A stretch of DNA of 64,000 bases from Gracilimonas amylolytica (GTDB taxonomy: Bacteria > Bacteroidota > Rhodothermia > Balneolales > Balneolaceae), in the NCBI RefSeq assembly GCF_002911695.1, contig NZ_PQBS01000035.1:258176-322175 (forward strand), given 5' to 3'. A program made the position numbers and the translations under genes. Positions 54,860 through 62,258 of this stretch are shown here, in pieces (the first letter of the stretch is position 1; each line of letters starts with the position of its first letter). The notes under the pieces were generated by a model, which had not been told where the DNA came from, made no database searches, and worked only from the letters and a program-made list of their open reading frames with translations.

Positions 54860-56202
54860 AAGAAGAAAATCGATTAAGGAACATTGAATATCCAATATTG
54901 AGCAGGATGGAAAGAAAGTCTTCAGCACTCTTTGCGAAACATCTGCACGCTCTGCTATTAATTGTATTACTTGGCATAATTGCACTGCCTTTTACCGTGC
55001 AAGCTCAAACTATTGCCGAATACCAACAACAAGCAGCTAAGAATAATCCCGAGTTGAAGGCTGAATATCAGCACTATCTATCAGCTCTTGAAGAAAGTCC
55101 TATTGTTGGTACTTTGCCCGATCCGGAAGTTGCTTTTGCCTATTTCATCAGTCCGATTGAAACCAGATTGGGACCACAACAAGCAAGGATTTCACTAACC
55201 CAAATGTTTCCCTGGTTTGGGAGCCTCTCAGATAAACGATCAATATCGGAATCGCAGGCTAAAGCACAATACGAAGTGTTTCAGGAGACCCGAAATCGAC
55301 TGTTTTATCAAACCGAGAAAGCACTTATTGAACTTTATGAGTTGGACCAAAGCTTGGAGATTGCCAACGAAAACCTCGACATCCTAAACTCATTAGTGGA
55401 GATAAGTTTGAGCCGATATGAAACAGATCAGGCTTCGCAGGTGGATGTGTTACGGGCTCAAATCGAGCAAGAAGACCTGAAGACGCAAATTGCTTTGCTT
55501 GAAGACAATCGGAACGTGTTAATTCAAAAAGTGAATGAGCTTTTGAATGCTGAGCAAGAACGGGTGATCACCTTGCCGGATACGTTAATGCCTGAAATGA
55601 GTATAGAAAGCGAGCCGGAACTACTGAATAAATTGGTTCAACAAAACCCGGCATTAAATCGCCTTAGATACCAGAAGGACTCCGCCCATGAAATGAAAAC
55701 GCTGGCAGCAAAAGACGGAAAGCCATCCTTTGGCGTAGGTCTGGATTATATCTTCACCGGAGAACGCTCAGATGTACCAACGCTAGCTGATAATGGTAAA
55801 GATGCCATCATGGCCAGAGCCAGTTTCAAAATTCCCCTGTTCCGAAATAAATACAATGCCAAGGTTCAACAAGCAGAGCTGAATATTCAATCAGTACAGT
55901 CGCAAATAACAGACAAAGAAAACAAGCTGGAAACAGATTTATCCTCTTCATTGAGGGACTATTATGATTCGCGGCGGCGGTTTGACTTGTATGACCAGAA
56001 GCAGATTCAACGGGTTAATCAGGCACTGAGCATTATGACACAGAACTATTCAACCGACAGTTCCAATTTTGAAGAAATTCTACGGATGCAGCGCAAGCTT
56101 TTGGGTTATCAACTCAACCGTATTCAGGCTTTGGTGGATATGCAGGTTTCATCGGCTTACATCGATTACCTGACGGGCAAACACAACATTAATCTACAAT
56201 AA
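54856..56202 (+). CDS. cusC: Outer-membrane efflux protein (TolC/CusC family)
   Basis: The outer-membrane channel for the RND pump. The 448-residue TolC-like protein has a signal sequence ending in TVQAQ and then the alpha-hairpin pattern: IAEYQQQAAKNNPELKAEYQ and, in the second repeat, LNKLVQQNPALNRLRYQK. Its ATG overlaps the cusA stop (ATGA), so translation is coupled. The N-terminal 30 residues before the hydrophobic core are long; ATG 54907 is an alternative start. Order A-C-B differs from the CusCFBA order of E. coli. Confidence 0.9.
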   Translation: MKEENRLRNIEYPILSRMERKSSALFAKHLHALLLIVLLGIIALPFTVQAQTIAEYQQQAAKNNPELKAEYQHYLSALEESPIVGTLPDPEVAFAYFISPIETRLGPQQARISLTQMFPWFGSLSDKRSISESQAKAQYEVFQETRNRLFYQTEKALIELYELDQSLEIANENLDILNSLVEISLSRYETDQASQVDVLRAQIEQEDLKTQIALLEDNRNVLIQKVNELLNAEQERVITLPDTLMPEMSIESEPELLNKLVQQNPALNRLRYQKDSAHEMKTLAAKDGKPSFGVGLDYIFTGERSDVPTLADNGKDAIMARASFKIPLFRNKYNAKVQQAELNIQSVQSQITDKENKLETDLSSSLRDYYDSRRRFDLYDQKQIQRVNQALSIMTQNYSTDSSNFEEILRMQRKLLGYQLNRIQALVDMQVSSAYIDYLTGKHNINLQ

Positions 56203-56279
56203 ATAGACGTGTGATTTGAGCCATGAATAGTGAGAAAAACTAATCACTACTCTAATTTCACAACTCAATACTTACAACT

Positions 56280-57974
56280 ATGAAAACAAAAAACATACTT
56301 ATTTACTCTGGACTTATACTGGGTGGACTCTTACTCGGCTACCTCTTTTTCGGAGGGACTTCGGAACCACAAACACTTGAAGAGCATATATCAGAAACCC
56401 ACACTGATGAGGAAGGCAATGTGGTTTATACGTGCAGTATGCATCCTCAGATAAGAGAAAGCGAGCCAGGAAATTGTCCAATTTGTGGCATGGAGTTAAT
56501 TCCGGCCAATGATCTTGATGACAATGACTCAGAATCGCTCAACCCGAATGCTGTTACATTCTCGAAAGCCGCACTTGCGCTTGCTGAGGTTGAAACCACT
56601 CCGGTTAGAAAAGGAGTCCCAGTGGTTGAAACCCGGTTACCTGGCAAAGTGGCTGTAAATCAGAACTTGGTATCGAATGTGACGGCTCACTTCCCCGGTC
56701 GTGTTCGGGAGTTATATGTAGATTATACCGGTGATTACGTTCGTAAAGGGCAAAAACTGGTTTCTATTTATTCTTCGGAGTTAATTACGGCACAGAGTGA
56801 ACTTTTGGAAACAGCCCGATTCAAAGAACAAAACCCTCGATTATATGAGTCTGCCCGGCGAAAGCTATTGCTTTGGGAATTTCCGGAAGAGACCATAAAC
56901 CAGATTGAACAATCAGGAGAAGTGATGGAAGAGTTAGATTTTTTCTCACCAGTATCTGGCTATGTATCAGAGATCAATATCTCTCGGGAAGACCATATTC
57001 AGGAAGGTTCAATGCTATACCGGATCGCGAAGCTTTCTGAGGTATGGATTGAATTTGAGGCGTATGAATCGTCAGTCAATAATTTAAAAATCGGAGATAA
57101 AATTGATTTTACGGTGAGCTCCATTCCTGGGTATACCTATACCGGGGAAGTCAGCTTTATCCAGCCTTTTTTAAATGATAAATCTCGAACAGTAGAAATA
57201 CGTATTACTGTGGATAATCCGAGAAATGAGATGAAACCCGGCATGTTTGCTGAAGGAGTTATTTCTTCTCAATCAGACCAAGAACAGCAACTTCTTGTCC
57301 CCCGAAGTGCCGTGCTATGGACCGGAGAAAGGTCCATTGTGTTTGTGGATGTTTCCACAGCTGAAACTCCTGCTTTTGAAGCAAGGGAAGTTGTATTAGG
57401 CAAAAGGGCTGGTAACGAATATGTAATTGAATCTGGACTGGAAGTTGGTGAGCGTGTGGTATCAAACGGCACATTTAAAGTGGACGCAGCCGCACAGCTT
57501 AGCGATAAACTCAGTATGATGAATAGAGAACCGGGCTCAGGAGCAAATCGTGGGGCACACGATCACGGTGCTATGGACATGAATAACGGTGATATGAATG
57601 AATCCACTATGGATACAACTGAAGATCATTCAAATCATGAAATGGTTAAAAGCCTTGAGGTAGTAGTACCCCAGTACTTGAAACTTCGGGAGGCACTGTC
57701 CAAAGATGATTTTGAAACGGCTAAAGAACATGTCCGAGTGTTCTCAACGGATACATTCAGTGATATTGAAGAGCTCAGAGCCGAGTTCAAATCCATTTCA
57801 GAAACGCTTATTTCACGAATTGAAGAAGAAGGATATGAAGGAGCACTGTTCAAGCAATATTGCCCTATGTACGGCGGAGGAAGTACCTGGATAAGTGACA
57901 AAGAAGATATTGAAAACCCCTTTTATGGATCTCAAATGCACAACTGCGGAGAAACAGTTGAGCAGATGAATTAA
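56280..57974 (+). CDS. cusB: RND periplasmic adaptor (CusB-type) with N-terminal metal-binding and C-terminal DUF3347-like domains
   Basis: The periplasmic adaptor linking pump and channel. It is 564 residues long. After an N-terminal membrane anchor (residues 6-25), a heavy-metal-binding domain (YTCSMHPQIRE ... CPICGMELIP, 50-75) offers Cys, His and Met ligands. The adaptor core (HH, lipoyl and beta-barrel parts) covers about 95-400, for example VSNVTAHFPGRVRELYVDYT. A His/Met/Asp-rich linker (about 420-455) and a DUF3347-like domain with GSQMHNCGE follow. The extra metal-binding parts suggest copper or silver handling. Confidence 0.9.
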   Translation: MKTKNILIYSGLILGGLLLGYLFFGGTSEPQTLEEHISETHTDEEGNVVYTCSMHPQIRESEPGNCPICGMELIPANDLDDNDSESLNPNAVTFSKAALALAEVETTPVRKGVPVVETRLPGKVAVNQNLVSNVTAHFPGRVRELYVDYTGDYVRKGQKLVSIYSSELITAQSELLETARFKEQNPRLYESARRKLLLWEFPEETINQIEQSGEVMEELDFFSPVSGYVSEINISREDHIQEGSMLYRIAKLSEVWIEFEAYESSVNNLKIGDKIDFTVSSIPGYTYTGEVSFIQPFLNDKSRTVEIRITVDNPRNEMKPGMFAEGVISSQSDQEQQLLVPRSAVLWTGERSIVFVDVSTAETPAFEAREVVLGKRAGNEYVIESGLEVGERVVSNGTFKVDAAAQLSDKLSMMNREPGSGANRGAHDHGAMDMNNGDMNESTMDTTEDHSNHEMVKSLEVVVPQYLKLREALSKDDFETAKEHVRVFSTDTFSDIEELRAEFKSISETLISRIEEEGYEGALFKQYCPMYGGGSTWISDKEDIENPFYGSQMHNCGETVEQMN

Positions 57975-57999
57975 TGTATAAATCAAAAACAGAGGTATC

Positions 58000-58341
58000 A
58001 TGAAATTAGTAAAAGCATACATACGCCCCATGCTACTTGAAGAAGTGTATAAAGCGCTACGTTCTGAAGGCCATTGTTGCATAACGGTTTTCAGAGGAGA
58101 AGGAGCAGGTCAATATACCGATCCTGACTATGCCCATGGCTCTTTGCAATTCCCGGCGATGCACTCCAAAGTTGTGAAAATAGAAATAGCAGCGGTAGAC
58201 GAAGATGTCAATTCTATTATTGAAATCATTCAACAAACTGCTTCAACAGGTTCGCGCGGAGATGGAATTATATTTGTCATGCCTATTGAGAATATGATTA
58301 GAATCAGGGATGGTGAGGAAGGACCTAAAGTAATAGAATAA
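58000..58341 (+). CDS. PII-family signalling protein in the metal-efflux cluster
   Basis: A 113-residue PII-fold protein. The C-terminal signature TGSRGDGIIFVMPIENMIRI closely matches canonical PII (TGxxGDGKIFVxxVxxVxRIRTG). The T-loop is unusual: FRGEGAGQYTDPDYAHGS, without the Tyr51 that GlnB carries for uridylylation, and it contains Cys/His just before (GHCCITV). PII-like proteins near heavy-metal RND genes form a separate group (PII-NG) described in the literature; this fits. No amt or glutamine synthetase gene is nearby. Role: possible metal or nucleotide sensing of the pump, not established. Confidence 0.85.
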   Translation: MKLVKAYIRPMLLEEVYKALRSEGHCCITVFRGEGAGQYTDPDYAHGSLQFPAMHSKVVKIEIAAVDEDVNSIIEIIQQTASTGSRGDGIIFVMPIENMIRIRDGEEGPKVIE

Positions 58342-58447
58342 TAGGCTTACACTAAATAAACGGTAAGTATTAATCATCATTGTATAAGCTTACCCCTTAG
58401 ATAAATGATATTTTAAGTAAAGCAAACATTAACAAAACCATAAGATT

Positions 58448-58861
58448 ATGAAAAAGATAAAATCAATCGCACTGTTACTGGCAATAGGTTTAGGTCTAAC
58501 TATAACTGCTGTGGCTCAGCAACAAAATATGGAGCAGAAAAAGCAGCAAATGATGACCATGATGCAGGACTCATCTATGCAATCCATGATGATGGATCAT
58601 ATGATGGAAAACCCGGAAATGCGTGCCAAGATGATGCAGAGAATGATGAAATCACAAAAGATGGATCATTCTGAAATGATGGAAAATATGCACTCCATGA
58701 TGAACAATCCTGAAATGAAAGAACGCATGAAAAAGCATATGGAAATGATGCAATCTATGATGGATGGAGATATGGATCACGCTAAAATGATGAATATGAT
58801 GGATTCGGGAATGAAAATGAAATCAGATTCTACCGATAATAAAGGTATGAACCATCATTAG
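58448..58861 (+). CDS. Exported methionine-rich putative copper-binding protein
   Basis: A 137-residue protein with a signal peptide cut near AVAQQ. By hand count, the mature 114 residues contain 37 Met (about 32%), often as MM pairs and as MMxxMMExxEM, with His beside Asp or Met (MDHMMENPEM, KMDHSEMM). Such sequences bind Cu(I)/Ag(I), as in the Met-rich periplasmic proteins of copper islands. No named family is claimed. It lies between the PII gene and the SHOCT gene in the metal cluster. It could store metal in the periplasm or deliver it to the oxidase or pump. Confidence 0.75.
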   Translation: MKKIKSIALLLAIGLGLTITAVAQQQNMEQKKQQMMTMMQDSSMQSMMMDHMMENPEMRAKMMQRMMKSQKMDHSEMMENMHSMMNNPEMKERMKKHMEMMQSMMDGDMDHAKMMNMMDSGMKMKSDSTDNKGMNHH

Positions 58862-58925
58862 TAAAATTAAATGGGGATGCACTTCAAAGTCATCCCCGAA
58901 TTCTAAAACTTTAAATGATAGCACT

Positions 58926-59138
58926 ATGCATGATTTTCAATTTTTTGGAGGTGGCTGGATGATGTTCTTCTGGTGGTTCTTACTAATTGTTTTGGTCATT
59001 GTCTTGGCAAGGCCGTTATTCAAGACAAATCAACAAGAATCTGATAATGAAACTCCACTTGAGATCCTTAAGCGAAGATATGCAGATGGAGAAATTGATC
59101 AAGAGGAATTCGAGAAGAGGAAAAAGGATCTGATGTGA
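58926..59138 (+). CDS. SHOCT-domain small membrane protein
   Basis: A 70-residue protein with one transmembrane helix rich in Trp and Phe (residues 8-28, WWFLLIVLVIVLA core) and a C-terminal SHOCT motif, ETPLEILKRRYADGEIDQEEFEKRKKDL. SHOCT segments are short helices found at the ends of many proteins and probably mediate oligomerisation. Such small proteins commonly sit in copper-resistance clusters. The specific role is unknown. Confidence 0.75.
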   Translation: MHDFQFFGGGWMMFFWWFLLIVLVIVLARPLFKTNQQESDNETPLEILKRRYADGEIDQEEFEKRKKDLM

Positions 59139-59177
59139 TCAAGTATTTAATAATACAATCATTATAGTTTCAAATTT

Positions 59178-60644
59178 ATGAAAAGAAAACAATTTTTACG
59201 GAGGATAGGTTTTGGAACGGGTGCATTAGCCCTATCACCTTGGTTAACATCCTGCTTGACTTTTTCTGACGATGAGTTGAAGGGTTCTTTTAAAAACAGA
59301 TTGCCTTTACCGGGTCAAATAACCGATCCTTCATTTAATTTATCTGCCTCTTCTGCAGAAATAGAGCTGCCAGAATCGCTAAGTCTGGCTGCTTTTCAAT
59401 TTAATAACTCAGTTCCCGGTCCAACAATTCGCCATGTAAAGGGGCAGGAACTTGACATCAAGTTTACTAATAATATAGGTCAGGAAAGCATTATTCATTG
59501 GCATGGACTCATTGTTCCCCCCGAAATGGACGGGCATCCCATAGATGCTATATCAAGCGGTAGTTACAATTATCACTTCAAACTTGATCAAAGAGCCGGT
59601 ACCTATTGGTATCATCCTCACCCTCACAGAATTACCGGAGAACAAGTTTATCGGGGGTTGGCAGGCTTTTTTATTATTGAAGATGAAGAGGAGAAAGCGC
59701 TCAACTTACCCGGTGGTAACTACGAGATACCTCTCGTTATTCAGGATCGGAGAGTTAACGAAAGAGGAGAGGTAATATATAATCCGTCTATGCCCGAACG
59801 GATGATGACCGGGTTTTTGGGAGATACAATCTTAATTAACGGAGCACCATCTCCTTACCATGAAGTTGAGCCGGGTGTGTATCGATTAAGAGTCCTAAAT
59901 GGCTCAAATGCCCGAATTTATAATGTAGCGTTTCAAGATGATCTTTCCTTGATGGTCATCGGCACCGATGGAGGCCTTCTACCTGAAGCTATTGAGACGA
60001 ATGAATTACTAATGGCCCCCGGGGAAAGAGCAGACATACTGATAGACTTCTCTGGATTGAAGAAAAATAGTATTAACCTTATCAGTAAACCATTTGATGT
60101 GCCTTCCGGCGGCGGTATGATGGGAATGCAAAATATGATGGGTAGCTCCGGTCCCGAACAAGGCACCGGTTTTGATCTTATGGAATTCAGGATTGATGGA
60201 GAATCTAAGCAAGAATCGATGGGCCTTCCCGGTCAGCTGTCTGAATCGACCTTTCCTGAAGCTTCATCTGCTGATCGCACCCGCTCCATTCGGTTGGACA
60301 TGCAAATGATGAACGGCCATACCATTAATGGGCGTCAGTTTGAGATGGAGCGAATCGATGAACGTGTAGAGCAAGGAAGTACTGAAATTTGGGAGTTTAT
60401 CAATAACTCAAACGTACCTCACCCCATGCACGTGCATGCCGTTCAGTTTAAAGTTCTTGATAGAAGTGGAAACAGGGGATTAACACCTACCGAAACAGGC
60501 TGGAAGGACACGGTACTTGTCATGCCCGGCGAGACTGTTAGGGTTATCATGAATTTCAATGCGCCAAAAGGCCTGTACGTTTTTCACTGCCATAACCTGG
60601 AACACGAAGACAACGGAATGATGGCTAATCTGGAGATTATATAA
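59178..60644 (+). CDS. Multicopper oxidase (CueO/CopA-like) with Tat/lipoprotein-type leader
   Basis: A 488-residue periplasmic laccase-like enzyme that would oxidise Cu(I) to the less toxic Cu(II). Its leader has the twin arginines LRRIGFG and a Cys in LTSC (residue 26), so it may be a Tat-exported lipoprotein. Copper ligands: HWHG (107, 109), WYHPHPH (146-150), HPMHVHAVQF near 417 and HCHNLEHEDNGMM near 470, with the type-1 Cys. All four copper sites are complete. A Met/Gly-rich segment (GGGMMGMQNMMGSS) resembles CueO's Met-rich region that governs Cu(I) oxidation. Confidence 0.92.
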   Translation: MKRKQFLRRIGFGTGALALSPWLTSCLTFSDDELKGSFKNRLPLPGQITDPSFNLSASSAEIELPESLSLAAFQFNNSVPGPTIRHVKGQELDIKFTNNIGQESIIHWHGLIVPPEMDGHPIDAISSGSYNYHFKLDQRAGTYWYHPHPHRITGEQVYRGLAGFFIIEDEEEKALNLPGGNYEIPLVIQDRRVNERGEVIYNPSMPERMMTGFLGDTILINGAPSPYHEVEPGVYRLRVLNGSNARIYNVAFQDDLSLMVIGTDGGLLPEAIETNELLMAPGERADILIDFSGLKKNSINLISKPFDVPSGGGMMGMQNMMGSSGPEQGTGFDLMEFRIDGESKQESMGLPGQLSESTFPEASSADRTRSIRLDMQMMNGHTINGRQFEMERIDERVEQGSTEIWEFINNSNVPHPMHVHAVQFKVLDRSGNRGLTPTETGWKDTVLVMPGETVRVIMNFNAPKGLYVFHCHNLEHEDNGMMANLEII

Positions 60645-60704
60645 CCTTTTGGACACAACAATTAATTTCTGAACTCAATTATTTAAAACTTTGGATAACT
60701 AATT

Positions 60705-61775
60705 ATGGAATCCTTACTAACTCCTGAATGGGCCCCCAACATTCATCCACTGATCGTTCATTTTCCCATTGCGCTATTAGTGACGGCTGCATTGGCTAAT
60801 TTTGTATCCCTTTTTATTCAAGAAAAATGGTGGGATGAAACAAAGAATACCATCCTTTATGTAGCAGGAGCACTTTTCGCCGGTGTCACCTATTACAGTG
60901 GTACATTAGCTGCAGATAGCGTCTTTTTACCTACAGAAGCTCAATCTGTATTAAGTGAACATGCTGACTGGGCAGAGTATCTACTATGGTTCTTTGTAAT
61001 ATACGCTCTATTGAGAATCGCCTTTCATTGGTTTGATCTTTTTGAAAAGAAAGCATTTAAAATCATTGCATTCATAACAGTACTCCCTGGATTATTTATG
61101 GTATATGAAACGGCTGAGTATGGTGGTAAAATGGTATATGGATATGGAGCCGGAACCGGTCAATTATTACAACAAGAAGAACCAGCCCCATCTGAAGTCA
61201 CCGACAGTACTACTGTTCCATCCTCTTTTATTACTAAAGATAATGGAGACTGGACCTGGGAGATCAACTCAAATTCAGTAAGTGACCTGATCACTAATTT
61301 TCACTGGGTGAACGGTTCTTTACAGGCATTAAAGCAAACTATCATTTCAAGTGGCAATCCGCTACTACAGCTTCAGGCTTCCGGGCAAGCAAATCTATTT
61401 GTAACCCATCAATCATACCAAAACATACAAGTTGATTACTACCTCAATCTGGATGATTTAGATGGAGAAATAGAACTCATTCATCACCTGCAGGATGCCG
61501 ATAACTATGATTTTGTTTCACTGAATTCGGATGGGATTATTCGTCAAGGCAGAATCCAAAACGGGGAAACAACCATTTTCGAAGAAGGCACCTATGAAAC
61601 CGAGGGTCTGTTATTTCTACGTGTAGTGGCAGATGAGACGCACTTTCGCGGATATATTAACAGAGAGATGAAAGTTCACGGCCACGGAGATGCTCCGAAA
61701 AGCGGAAGCGTGGGGCTAAAAATACAAGGCCAGGGATCCGTGCTCATATCTAAAATTGAAATGACGCAACTCTAA
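60705..61775 (+). CDS. DUF2231-type membrane protein with extracytoplasmic C-terminal domain
   Basis: A 356-residue protein. The N-terminal 165 residues contain four hydrophobic helices starting NIHPLIVHFPIALLVTAALA, the DUF2231 pattern (HPLIVHFPIALL). DUF2231 proteins are often next to copper or haem-related genes, and the conserved His may be metal ligands. A linker rich in Glu, Pro and Thr leads to a beta-rich domain (about 180-356) ending GLKIQGQGSVLISKIEM, which looks like a carbohydrate-binding/concanavalin-like sandwich, an unusual partner. Function is not known. Confidence 0.7.
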   Translation: MESLLTPEWAPNIHPLIVHFPIALLVTAALANFVSLFIQEKWWDETKNTILYVAGALFAGVTYYSGTLAADSVFLPTEAQSVLSEHADWAEYLLWFFVIYALLRIAFHWFDLFEKKAFKIIAFITVLPGLFMVYETAEYGGKMVYGYGAGTGQLLQQEEPAPSEVTDSTTVPSSFITKDNGDWTWEINSNSVSDLITNFHWVNGSLQALKQTIISSGNPLLQLQASGQANLFVTHQSYQNIQVDYYLNLDDLDGEIELIHHLQDADNYDFVSLNSDGIIRQGRIQNGETTIFEEGTYETEGLLFLRVVADETHFRGYINREMKVHGHGDAPKSGSVGLKIQGQGSVLISKIEMTQL

Positions 61776-61781
61776 AAAGCT

Positions 61782-62225
61782 ATGTCAATGAAATCACTTA
61801 TTAAAATATTTACTGTTCTTGTTTTCTTATCGGGAACGGTGATGGCTCAAACAAATCAAAAAGAAACCAAGGTTTTAGAAACACTTGACACCTTTAAAAC
61901 CGCCATTATTGATAATGATTCTGAGGCCGCATCGAAAGTAATGGCTGATGATGCCTTGATACTGGAAGGCAGCGGAATGGAAACGAAGGAAGAATATCTT
62001 TCCCATCACTTTCACTCTGATGGTAAATTTTTGAGTGCCATTAACCGTAAAATACTAACTCAAAAAATCAGTATTGAAGGGAATACAGCATGGGTAAGCA
62101 CGGTTAGCTCAATGAAAGGAACGTATTCTGAGAGAAAAATTGACCTGACCTCACTTGAACTGGCTGTATTGAAAAAAGCAGGTTCGGATTGGAAAATCGC
62201 AGCCATTCACTGGTCATCCCGATAA
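61782..62225 (+). CDS. Exported NTF2-like (DUF4440-type) protein
   Basis: A 147-residue protein with a signal peptide ending VMAQ and an NTF2/SnoaL-like fold, seen in ETLDTFKTAIIDNDSEAASKV, then DDALILEGSGMETKEEYLSHHF, and the final AIHWSSR strand. The fold forms a cone-shaped pocket used by many small enzymes and binding proteins. It starts seven bases after the DUF2231 gene. The SHHFHSDG segment adds His residues, but I assign no reaction. Confidence 0.75.
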   Translation: MSMKSLIKIFTVLVFLSGTVMAQTNQKETKVLETLDTFKTAIIDNDSEAASKVMADDALILEGSGMETKEEYLSHHFHSDGKFLSAINRKILTQKISIEGNTAWVSTVSSMKGTYSERKIDLTSLELAVLKKAGSDWKIAAIHWSSR

Positions 62226-62258
62226 GCAACAAACGATTTAATGAAAACGGAGTAAAAC

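Noticed and set aside
56228..56249. Inverted repeat TAGTGA/TCACTA between cusC and cusB
   Set aside because: The 6-bp arms and 10-base loop could be chance; no T-run or recurrence elsewhere.
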